From positions 904,316-968,315 of the forward strand of contig JAWUZG010000359.1 of NCBI GenBank assembly GCA_036785705.1: a DNA stretch of 64,000 nucleotides. The letters are read 5' to 3'. A program made the position numbers and the translations under genes. This DNA is from Acanthornis magna. Taxonomy: Eukaryota; Chordata; Aves; Passeriformes; Acanthizidae. Of the stretch, positions 1 through 11,400 are shown piece by piece. Under the pieces are notes generated by a model. That model was not told the DNA's origin and searched no databases. It worked only from the letters and a program-made list of their open reading frames with translations. Position 1 is the stretch's first letter. The number at the start of each line of letters is the position of its first letter.

Positions 1-149
1 AGATATTGGGTTCTGTGAATACATGTATTGCATTGAAAAAATCTAGTAGAAATAAAGGAAAAAAAATCAACATTTACAGTACCTGATCAGTAAAATAGTA
101 GATTGAGAATGAATGGAAGGATAGTTCATAACTTTACTATTTTTGGGGA

Positions 150-606
150 ATGATAAAAATGCCATCTTGAAGGCCCTTCAAGGGCTAATTGGTTCTAGTC
201 CTCCAATACTCCAAGGTTCTACCACTTGGAAGAGGGCTATTGAAACCAAGGACTGGATCAGCCATTGCTTTGTCTGGATGAACCTTTCTAAGGACAGAAT
301 CTCTCGGCCTGTTTGATGACCTATTCCAGTGCTGCTAGGGAAATTTTTTTCCAGCTGTCCAGCTTCAATCTCTAAAACAGCTTTGTGTGGTTGTTTTCCT
401 TTTTATGCTGTCTGACACTACCAAGAGGAGTTTGCCGGTGGTGTCTAAAGAACTGCCCTTCCAATAGTTGTAAGCAGATATGATACACCTCTGTGGCTTC
501 TTCTTTACCAAACTTACCAGGCCCAGCTCCTTCAGCATCTCTACGCAGGGTATGGACCTTTGTCGAACCTTTTCTATTTTCTCTGCATCCCTCTTGAACT
601 GAAGGT
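150..606 (-). mobile_element. CR1 LINE fragment, 3' part of ORF2 (degraded)
   Basis: On the minus strand an open stretch contains QFKRD-like and LKELGLVSL peptides followed by an AYNYWKG-like block. These match the C-terminal end of the CR1 ORF2 protein, in the conserved region just after the reverse transcriptase domain. The usual arginine-rich stretch after LGLFSLEKRR has become KKKPQR, and the frame breaks soon afterwards. The sequence down to about 150 resembles the CR1 3' end only loosely, and no clear octamer tail is left. The copy is 5'-truncated, as is normal for CR1. The open frame runs on to 706 with residues I cannot align, so the upper border is approximate. It is a dead, old insertion with no coding function. 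The family call rests on remembered CR1 protein motifs. Confidence 0.72.
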
Positions 607-720
607 CTCCCCAGGCTGTCTGAGCACCAGCCTCCCCTATTCTGCTGCCACGCTCCTCCAGATGCAGTTCAGCGTGCAATTTATTTTGCTCACAGTGAGG
701 GCTCACTTCTGCAGTGTGGT

Positions 721-3700
721 GTCCACTGAAATATCACAGGCATGTTCTTAGGGCTGCTGCTTGGTAAGGTTTCAGTCAATGCATGGGGTTATTCCGCTCT
801 CGTTGCAGAATTCTGTGGTTTTCCCTGTTGAAGGTTGTGACATGTCTGTTGGTTAACCCCCAAATTTACTGAAGTCTTTTGGACAGGCTCTGGCCCTTAT
901 CCTGTCAGCAACTCTGCCTAGCTCAGAGCTGCCTGAAAGTTTGCTGAGCGTGTTAACTTCCTCTTTGAGTGGAGCTTAGCCTATAAAAGCCTACTGATAA
1001 AGTCCATCCTGTTATTTTTATTTTGATAGCCTCCTAAGATACTTAGCAGTGCTTTTAGGAAAAAACCCTCCATTTATATGTAAATGTAATATATGTATAG
1101 ATGTATATACTCCTACTCTTCTAAAGAAAAGGAAAGACTCAGTAGTGAAGCAGAAATTGGTGTTTTATTCTTAATGCAGAGATGATGTAGATATATTTAG
1201 GTTGATGTATGAAATTCTGTAATACTTTTCTTCTGAATACACAATTTTCTGCCCTCTTTATTTCACTGACTAGCATGAACACTCTACTATCTATAGTTTT
1301 GGATACAATTTATTGCGCTTTTGAACAAGAAGTGTTTGGTTTGTGAGAAAGCAGTGTGATGTGTGTTAAGAAAGTATTTTCATGTTAGATTCCAAGTCTC
1401 TTCTATGGGGAGAAATCATCATAATTGGTCTTCCAACATCTCCATTAGACATCTTAAATAGTTTCCACATACTTGTGAAAGTTTCAATTACCTCACGTAC
1501 TATTTGACAATTTTAGTCCAAGTAAGGGACACTGGCTGAATTTCTGTACCATGAGAAAAATGTGGTCTAGAAGGATTTCTTACTGAGAAAAAGGAATGCA
1601 TCTTTAATTTTTTTTTTTAAAGATACTGTGTATCTTGCATGATTTTTTTTTTTTTTAAAGATATACAGTATCTTGGATGCTAGCCCCAAGCCAGACTCTT
1701 TATATTTGCAAATTTTAATTTAAGTCAGGGAAGAAAACTCTGGCAAAACATGAAAAGTTACTTTAATATAATTTATTTTTTGTTTTGGTGTGGTTTTTTG
1801 TTGTTTAGTTCTCATTATTTGAAGCCATTAGCTAAATGACCATGTGGCTCCAGCTCTCAGTTTATGAGCTAGATGATGGATGCTGCAATTACTCTGAAAT
1901 AAAGTGTTATTTTTTATAAGTTAAGAACTGGTTGTTTGTAAGTGAAAAAATGATTGCTGAGCATTAGGAGCATGTAAATGGAACTGGAGGGAAGAGGAAG
2001 ATCTACAGAAATTCAGAGAAGGACTTTTGAGGCTTTCTGAAAGAGCTTGTGGAAATGAGCCCAGTGACAGTCCCATGCTCATTTCCTCCAGTGATCACTG
2101 GATCTACCTGGACATTTAAGGCAGCTTTTAGTCTTGTGTGAAAGACATGATTTGATTCTGGTTATTGTCTCAGTCCAGTAAACTTAGCTGAAGGAAAGCT
2201 TCTATGCAGGGGTGGATTTGGTGGTGTAAATCTACTTTTAGTTCAGTTAAAGACCATGGTCTTCCCTTAACCTCATCAGAAGAATGAACAAATCTAGTTC
2301 ACTTCCCCCTCAAATTTCTCTAGATTTCTTCTTGTGTTCAATGTACAAACTGACATGAATACAGACTAATCAAGGAAAGCATTTTTAACAGACTCTCCAA
2401 GAAATACAGCATTCTGCGTAAGCACTTGTTTGCTGCCAATAGATCAAGACACAATAATGTAGACCACATACAAGGCTCTAGAATAATCTTAAAGAACATG
2501 AAGAAAATTACAACCCAGGTTGCCTCACAAAAGTACAAGTTCATGACTAGTCCTACAGGACCATGTTAGAAATTGAATTATAATTTATACCTACATAATT
2601 TGAATACTCAGTGTGGTTGCTGTCCAGTACTTAATTAATTTTGTTTGTGTGGTTTTTTAAAAGAAAAACCCAGTGTGAGAATTTTATTATGGAGCATGAC
2701 TTCAAGTTGAATGAGATGGCAGTAATTATCCTTGAGAGAAACTGGTTTCATTGTACATGGCAAACTTGTGAAACCCAAAGGACATACTCTGCCTTGCCTG
2801 GCTCCTGAAATCAGCAGAATTGTGTTAGTTCAGATTGCAGATTGTTGTGGGGTTTTTCTACAGAAGATGTAACCTCCCACCTTGCTTTTGAGAAGGAAGT
2901 AGAATGGAGCATTATTTGTTCAAGAAAGCAGCATTCAGTTTAAACAATTTCTTGCAGCGATACCTTTGCCTACAGCTCCTTAGAGCTACATAAATCCACT
3001 GAGGAAAACAATAACAAGTGGCAAATGGGCTCTGATGATAACAGGTTCATAACAGCAAAATTTCAAAGGAAGAGAAGGGGAGCAAGCAGGAGGAGCAGTA
3101 ATAACAGGAAGATTTTTGCTCTGTTAACTTTTGCATGGGCAAGAGATAGACTCAGGCCTCCTTCACGTGAAAGTGTGTGGTCACAGCTGCTGCCTTGAGT
3201 GCTAAGGTGAAAATACGGGTGGCATCCCTTGGCATGTGCAGGCAGCTAAAGGTACTCCTGACCATGAAGGGAGCACAGAGGCTGCTGGCTGCTTGCTGGC
3301 AGACTATGATGGGCTGTTTGTTTTCATACTCACAGTCTTGGGACACTGCTGCCACTGTCACAGCAGTTTCTTTTCATTTTAGGCTGCTGAAAGGGCTTAC
3401 TTTGTGGATTTGCTGGTTAGATTGATATCCTAAAATTGAAACCATATATAGTTATGTCACGTTAATATTTGGTTTGGTAATTTCTGTTTTGCTTTATACA
3501 CTTCTGATTCAGCACAGGAATACTGCATTCAGCTAAAGGTTTGTTGATTCCCTAAGAGCCAAAAACTTAAAAACAAACTAGCTTCTTTTGAATATTGCTC
3601 TCTTGTGTTCTGAATAATTATTTGCAATCACTAACTACTTATGGTAAGCCTCTGAAAATAGATGCATATAATGGAAGTCATGTTTTTTAAGGAAAAAGCA

Positions 3701-3859
3701 GATCAGTGATCCCTGTTACAGACTGTCCACAAAATATCAGGAACTAGTTTTGCTTCATATTGCTGTAAGTGGAGCAAGGCCTTGGCTTTAAAAAGAGATC
3801 AAATTGATACCTCGTTGAAAATATTGAGATGCCTTAAACCATTTATTTTGGATAAATCA
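721..3859. other. Gene-free AT-rich stretch
   Basis: I see no gene here. All frames are short and full of stops, and no recognisable repeat family stands out. The only local structure is a poly-T-led near-duplication around 1608-1680. Small open frames at 2338-2544 and 3152-3425 have no recognisable motifs and look like chance. Confidence 0.6.
1608..1680. repeat. Tandem near-duplication with T-runs and small hairpins
   Basis: Two adjacent copies of about 35 bases each consist of a run of 11-14 T followed by AAAGATA, a short spacer, TATCTT and G(C/G)ATG. Each copy can fold on AAGATA/TATCTT. This looks like a local slippage duplication. Confidence 0.7.
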
Positions 3860-5200
3860 CACAGAATCACAGAATATGCTGAGTTGGAAGGAACACACGA
3901 GGATCATTGAGTCCAGCTCCTGGCTCTGCGCAGGAGACCCCAAGAGTCACCCCATGTGCCTGAAAGCATTGTCCAAATGCTTCTTGAACTCCGTTGGCCT
4001 TGTTGCTGTGACAGCTTCCCTGGGGAGCTGTTGCAGTGCCCAACCACCCTCTGGTGAAGATCCTTTCCCTGAAATTAAACTTAAACCTCCCCTGACACAA
4101 CTTCAGGGCATTCCCTCAGGTCCTGTCACTGTCACCACAGAGAAGAGATCAGTGCCTGCCCCTCCTCTTCCCCTCAGGAGGAAGCTGTAACTGCAGTGAG
4201 GTCTCCCCTCGGTCTCCTCCAGGCCGAACAGAGCAAGGCCTCAGCCACTCTGCACACAACTTCCTCTCTAGGCCCTTCACTATCTTCGTGGCCCTTCTTT
4301 GGGATGCTCTCTAATAACTTAATATCTTTTATCTCATTCCCCAGTCTGTCCATACCTCCAGGACTTCCCCATCCCAGGTGCAGAATCTGGCACCTGGATT
4401 TCCTTTGTTGAACTCTGTACGGTTGGTGACTGCCCAGTCCTCACCACTGTCGAGGCCTCTCTGCAGGGCCTCTCTCAGCTCCTCCCAGCTTTGTATCATC
4501 TGTGAACTTGCTCTGTATCCCTTCCAGTCCTGCATCCAAGTCATTTATGAAGATGCTGATGAGCACAGGGTCTGATGGACACTAGTGCCAGGTCCCTGTC
4601 TGGTGTCACCCCATTCTCTGTAACCTTTTGCACCCGACCCATGAGCCAGTTGCTCACCCATCTCATGGTGTGTTTATCCAGCTGTGTGCTGGACATTTTG
4701 TCCAGAAGGATCCTCTGAGAAACGGTATCCAAAGCTTTGCTGAAATACAGAAAGGTTACATCAGCTGGCTTCCCCTGATCAACTCAGTGGGTTACTTTGT
4801 CATAGAAGCAAATCAGGTTTGATAAGCACGACTTTCCTCTCATGAAGCTGTGCTGGCTGTAACCAATGACTGTGTTGTCTTTCAGGTGTTTTTCAACACC
4901 TTCCAAAATAATCTCCATAACTTTGCGTGGCACTGAAGTGAGACTGATAGATCTATGGCTTCCAGGGTCCTCCTTTCTCTTCTTGAAAACTGGGGCATTT
5001 GCCAGCTTCCAGTCAGCTGGACCTCTCCAGATTCCCAAGACCACTCAAAAATTATTGAGAGGTTTTGTGATGATATCAACTCTTGAGCTATCTAGCTCTT
5101 TGAGGATTCTTGGATGAATCCCATCAGGTTGAATAGATTTGTAGGGATCCAGCTGGAGCAGTAGAAAATTTGTCTGCTGGAGAACTTTGTCAATGGCAAT
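3860..5200 (-). mobile_element. CR1 LINE, 5'-truncated copy with 3' tail and decayed reverse transcriptase
   Basis: The copy reads on the minus strand and ends at 3860-3875 in two exact octamers (ATTCTGTG twice on that strand), the CR1 3' hallmark. About 3876-4330 is 3'-end sequence. From about 4330 to 5200 come reverse transcriptase blocks in N- to C-terminal order going down in coordinate: LDPYKS-like with DGIHPRIL, SWESGEV, VPRKVME, HLKDNTVIGYSQHSFMRGKSC, ISLTSVPRK, LDKMSSTQLDKH and RWVSNWLMGR. The catalytic box, expected to be FADD, reads FTDD (codons under 4495-4506), and a one-base frame change follows, because the EALQRGLD block lies in another frame. The 5' end is missing, as usual for CR1. 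The copy is non-functional. Motif assignment is from remembered CR1 ORF2 proteins. Confidence 0.93.
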
Positions 5201-5221
5201 AGCCCTAAAGCCATCTTGACC

Positions 5222-5701
5222 TCATGGAAAAAAATCTTGCTGCCCTTCTTCCATCAGAATAACTTTGACCTCATTAATATTTTTACTTTGGCAGTCACAG
5301 CATGGTGGGGTTGTAACCCAACTTAGAGATGTTAGCTGCTGGACCTCAGAGGGAAATCCCTGATCCTCTGAGCCTTCTAGATTTGCTAGGAAAACTCCTT
5401 CTGGATAAATGTCGGTGTCATAGGGATTACAGAGCAAGTGTCGCTGAGCTTCACTGTGGATTCTGCCAGCATGCATGCAGCAGGACACCACAGTGATCTT
5501 TGTCACAGCTGCAGGGATTCTTGTCACAGCCACAATAGCAATCCTTATGGCATCCAGTGCTTTTGTCACAGTGCTGCGAAATAACTGCAGCAGCTGCAGC
5601 CTCTGCCAGCTCTGTGAAGGCCAAGCCTGTATGTGGACAGGGAACACAAGCTTTGCCTCCTGCTGGTAACCCAGATGGAGGAAGAGGTCTAAAGTCATCA
5701 C
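5222..5701 (-). other. Unassigned open frame next to the CR1 5' end
   Basis: A 159-codon open frame on the minus strand starts just beyond the CR1 truncation point. It has no motif I recognise, and its composition (QLLQLF, Cys and His patches) does not look like a known domain. The plus strand shows three spaced TTGTCACAG words within about 80 bases, so part of it may come from a short degenerate repeat. It could be a chance frame, an unrecognised 5' part of the CR1 copy, or another old element. I do not call it a gene. Confidence 0.2.
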
Positions 5702-8446
5702 CTGCTACATCGGTGTGTTGGTACTGAGACCCAGATCAACCCCTTGGCATGAGAGAGGACAGCTCTGCCTCCATGGGCACTGTGAGTCTGACCTGTGAGG
5801 AGAGGTTTAGTGACCTAGAGATTCAGAACTTGTTACTAGGGGATATGATAGCAGCATAATGGGCTTGAAGCATGGAAACAATGTGTCCTGCTACTTTGTT
5901 CCCTCATGTATTTATACTACTGTTCAATCTGAACCTTGCCCTATCTTACCTGTGGCATTACAGGAGCACCTTTGTGCTTCTTAATATTTCTATAACCTCT
6001 GTGCTTCATACTTCCCATCCTCCTTTTGGCTCTGGCTAGGTAAAGGCATATGAAGGGACAACTATTAGACTTCCTGATGTTATACAGGTACATTGTTTTC
6101 AAATCTGAATCCTGCTCTTAATTTATTTTAGTCTGGAGAAATCAAATAATGCGATATTGGGTAAAACATATTTATGAATGCATGTGCCCGATGTTACGTG
6201 CCGTTTACAATTTGCATCTTTCCTGGTCCCACAAGACTGATTATAAAGACCATTAAAAAGGCACTTGATGGTATGTTAAAATTTTAGGGCTTTAGGTCAT
6301 GACATAAACTGTAAAAAGTATTACTGAGTACAAAAGGCAGTCCATTTCTAATGTCGTTGGTAGTAATTTCCTTTACTGACTCTGGTGTACTGTAAAACAA
6401 GTTTTACTAACCTCAGAAGTAAATGTCCTTAATGTGTGCCTGCTCTGGATAGTTTATAGGGGTTGTGCAGGTAAGTGTGTTTGCCTGGCAGTGTCCTGCT
6501 TTTACCTGCACTTCTCTCAGTACTGCAATAGTGTGCTGGAAACTGGAATATCAAAAAGTGTCTCTAGAGTATTAGCAGCTGTTGTGGGGCAGCCCCATTA
6601 GCCACAGATTTCACTGCCTGGAAATGAACAATAAAAAGCAATCCTCATGATAATGGTTGCTCAACCAGCTTCTTTATCTAACTGGAAAAGATCTTTCTGC
6701 TTGATTCTGAGCTAGTATTTCTTTATTTCTTTATCAAGAAAGATTCAAAGTACTTCTGTTTCCCCCTTGAAAGTGATTTAAAAAAAATAAATAGAATACT
6801 AGCAAGGGGTGTATGTATATTACTGTAATTAGTATGGGGGAGTGAATCCATTTTTTTCCCTGTATATGTTAAAATCTTGATTTTGGGGGAATTCTTCTGA
6901 TTCTTCTTCCAAAGGATATTTTTAAGCTGAACATCCTCTTTTGCCTTATGTGAGAGGCAGCCAATACTGCTGTGTTAGTGTGTGTTCAAACTGCTCTGAA
7001 TTAATCCTGTGTTTCCTGGCAACAACTTCCCATTTCTTTCCTTATCTTTTCGCGGTGCTATGAGGATTTGATCTGAGGCACCATTAGTAGAATAGACATA
7101 ACGATTGTATCAGTTGATTAGAGGCATCTAATGTAGTTTCTGGACATCAGTTACTGCTCAGTAATGGAAATAGTTCAAGGAAATACTTCATGAAGCTTAC
7201 AGCTGACTAAGAAGCTGGAAATCTGTCATTTTGTTTACAGGCACGTAGGCAATTCTTCCATGTCCTCATTGTAGTGTGAAAGGTCCCGGGTGGAAAGGTA
7301 GCTTGTCCTCTGGCTTAGGTTTGCCCCTTCTTTGGTGCAAGTTGCACAACTTCCAAGGTATAGTCACCCTTTGGGTCCTCTGTTGGCAATTACATTGTCC
7401 CAGGCTCAAACTGGGAATCTCCCTGCTCAGATTACATTTGTCTTCCTTTCCCAGAGATGTGAGCTGGTTGCTGCTGCCATGACCGAAGGATAATATAGGA
7501 CGGTAACTGGATCTGGGTGTCAGTGTGGGAAGTTCAGTACATGGTATTTTCTAACTTCTTCACAGCTGTACTAGGATTTTCCCCCATTTTTGTTGGCTTT
7601 TTTTTTTAAATTTCATGCAGAGCTGTATTAATTACCAAGGTTTTTTACTATTATTATTTTTAAATTTGATGATGCTACTTTATTTTATTGCATCTATTGG
7701 ACTCTTGTCAAAACCACTTATGAATAACAGCAACATAATTTAGTAGAGGATATCAGCTCAGCTGCTCTATGAAAGCTTTATTTAAAGGGCTTCTCTTTAC
7801 ATGCAGTGAATATTTAATCATTGCCTTTATTTTCTGCTCTCATTTTCAATTCAGTTTTCAATTTAGAGGTTTTAATTATGTAAAAAAGACAAAGATATGC
7901 TCTTTTCTTCTCTCTGTTGAATTTTCCTAACACAGTCTAATTTGAATTGAAAACTGACTTTTACTGTATTCAAGTTGGTTTTAGGGTCCTTCCAGAGTTT
8001 CAGAATTTCTATTATATTAAACATTTCTGAATCTAGAAAAGTGCTGGCTCAAACCTTGATGCTGTTAAATTCAATAGACCTTTTGACAATAACATTCATA
8101 ATGCTAGGTTTTGCACACTCAGTTTTAGGTAGGTTAGTAAGTTCACAATAATGCAGGATTTTTATTGCAAATGATGTCATATTAGTACTCGTGATTACTT
8201 AAGGCAGACTTTTTTAAGCCATGGTTAATTTATGGATTACTAGCAGATAAAATGACTTGCTGTATCAATTTAAGAATTTCAAATTCTGTTAAATGCAGTG
8301 TAGGTTTGAAATGTATTTTTAATACCTGTCATCTCCTGTAAGTAATTGGTACAATGTATACATAACATTAGTAGTAAAAGGATACTTCAGAATTTTTCTA
8401 GTAACTATTTTAAGAGCTGTCTTTTCTCTCTTTTGTTTCATCTAAG

Positions 8447-8487
8447 GATCAAATTTTAGTTCCAACTATGATTTTACTGAAAACTCT
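8447..8487 (+). other. Candidate 41-base microexon (weak)
   Basis: A long pyrimidine tract (about 8420-8440) ends in a CTAAG acceptor at 8446, and a GTAAGT donor begins at 8488. Two frames are open: frame 0 starts DQILVPTMILL, and the frame offset by two reads SNFSSNYDFTENS. The splice signals are good, but pairs like this arise by chance many times in 64 kb. It does not join in phase with the candidate exons at 15693 and 35983. No gene is assigned. Confidence 0.15.
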
Positions 8488-11400
8488 GTAAGTTGTTAAA
8501 TCAGTAATATGTGTGGGTTTGGGGTTATTTTCAGAAGTTAGAAGATTAAGTTCCTCTAGAAGGAGATAAAATGTCTAAATTCACCTAACCTTTTGTTCTG
8601 CTGTATGCTAGATCCTAACATCATCAGGTTCACAGTGGCCTTTCATTCAGTCATGACTTAGTTCAATGTACAGGTAACAAATCAATAGCCTGAGATAGTA
8701 ACATTTACTATCTAATTCCTACTACTTCAACAGTGGATTTCCACAGTTATGTCAATTATGTTTTGGAAATATCACTGAACTTTGCTTATTTGAACCCATT
8801 AATGTGCTGAGACAAGGTTGGGTTTGCTTCAATAACATTGCAGAATGCTTTGATGATTTCAATACCTTTGTCTTACAAAAAAAGAAAAGAAAAGAAAAAA
8901 AAAATTGTTCAAAGAGTTGTATGAAACAAGTGCCATTGTACAGCCTGCAGCACACTCCTTGGTTCCTGGATTCTTGTTAAGTGCTGCTGTGGTCTGATGG
9001 GAGCAGTTCAGTTTCTATCGCACTGCTGCCATTAAGCCCTTGCTCTCAAGAAAGTTTTCTCCCACACATAAGTGTGCAGCCTTGAGTGAATAAAGTCCCA
9101 AAGAATTGGGGTGGCACCTCTACAGCCAAATTAATTTATTTTTACCTGCTCTGGCAAGGTTGCTCTAGCAAGGTTTAACATGGTGAATACTACGTCTCAT
9201 AACTGGGCTGTGTGAAAAGTAACATTCCCATCTGTTTGACTACAGCTTGAACTTTGGAAGATGGACAGTGGTCTTGTCACATGTACGCTTTTCTTCTTCC
9301 ATGGACTCTAGTGTGATTTTGTCTGGCCCTTTGTGTTAATTTATACTACACTACTCTCCCTGTTCCTGTATGTAGGTGGGAAGCCATGACTTCATGCTAC
9401 CTTCACATCCAAGGGACTAATGAAACAGAACACTGCTTACTATTTTCCTGGCATAAAGGGAAAGCCTAGAATGAGCAGAAATCATAATTTAACTTGTATT
9501 AAGTTTCTACATGCATTTTTCATCACCTGAAAAAAATTGTCTTCGCAAACTAACTTTTTAATGAGAAAGCTTCTAGTGTTGCTGGTAGCAATGATTAAGT
9601 ATCTAACTACCTATAGCACTTCTTGTTAGTTCATTAAAAGACTAGCCTTCCTAATTACATTTGCATGTCTCTCCATAATTTGTACAGACCTCAATAACTA
9701 AATGGGTGATAATCCGTCAGCAGAATTGCAAAAGACCTTGATCCTTACATACGCAAACCCTCGGGCAGTATTTACAGTTTTCTAATAGTGTGTTGCCTTT
9801 CTTACTTGATTTTTAACTGAATAGAAGACACTGTTGATGATATTAGCTTCACAAATAGTCTGTTGTGCAATGGATGAAGACACTTTGGGATGGATATAGG
9901 CAATCTGTCCCCTTGCTCCCTAGTCATTGCAAAGACAGATCTCATTTCTGGTTTAGTTATTTGAAACTGTCTGTGTCTTTATTTCACTGATAAGTCATTT
10001 TAAAAGCTGGAGTGAATGTTATTTTTTTACTCTTTGAAGGCCTGATCTCTTTGTGATGCTTGGATGGCCAAAAGATGGTGACTTAAACACAAATTAGGTA
10101 CCTGCAGCACAATTTCTAATGGTGCAGAGGTGAAGCTGGGGAATTGGTGCTCACCCTCTGAAGGTCAGAGCACAGATTGACTTGCATGACTGGAGATACT
10201 CAGCACTTATAGTGCTTATATTCATCTGTTTTCTCTTTTATTTGTTCTTCTCTTCAGGCAGCTAAAAAACTAAGCCATTCTAATTCAATTTCTTCTTAAA
10301 AAAATTTTATAATCTGGTCTTCAGCTTTAGTGTAATTTTACCTCTTCTTTCATACTTACGTGAGTTAAATGCTTTATGTCTCTATTTCATGTGGGAAATG
10401 CCTCCAAGGACATCCACTTACATATAGCAATTTTGGTGCATCACCTCCGAATAATTCAGAGAAAACTTATCCATCATTAGATTAAATTTTGCACTCTTAT
10501 CAGTGCAGTGCCCACTTTCTGATCATCTGAAAAGCTTTCAGACTCACCCATGAGTTATACAGCCATCACTGCCCATTTTCTAGCTGAATCCCTGTGTCTA
10601 CACATGCTCCTGGCTCACCAGCTCTGCTCTTAGTCTCCCCCCAGAGCAGCACAGGATGATTATATTTCTAACTCATTTGGCTTATCACATTTAAGACTCT
10701 ACTTGAAGAGCAAGGTCTCCGCTTTACCACTGCATCATTATCTTCTGAAATATTTTTAAAATGTGCCATTTTAGCCCTATGTTATATGTTCTGTCCTCAG
10801 AACAAGGCAGCAAAACTGGAACAGGGAGAAAGGAAAATGCCTGCTGTGTTTCGAGTTAGTGTTCCTACTGGGACATATCTTTGAGGCAGGGCCATGTGGA
10901 GGTAGAGCAAATGGTGCAGGAAGGCACTTTGCTGAGTTGGAATGAAATATCACAAGCTGAAACAGTAGTTTCTGACCACCTGCCTGGACAAAGTGATTTC
11001 ATCTGGGCTGCTATTGGAATTGTCCTTGTGTTGTTTGGCAACTCTTTGCAGCATCCTCTTTATATTATTTCAGTTTGTGCAGATGTTGTGAATAAAGAGA
11101 AACTAGGAGAAAATGAGGAGTATCTTCTCTTCCAGAAAAGCTTGTTACCTATGGCAAAATCCTCCAAATCATTACTCTTTTACAAAGGGGCAGTCATATG
11201 CTGTAAATAATGAACAGTAATGATAAAACATCTGAGAAGACTTAGATAAGAACATGTATTGAAAAAATGCAATTATTATGGTCTGAGAGTTTTCACAGTG
11301 GGCAAAACCATGTACTTTATAATTTCTACTATTTAATTTTTTAATCGCATTTCTTTCAAAGTTAATTTATTCTGATGAAGTGGGATATCTGCTGATTATT

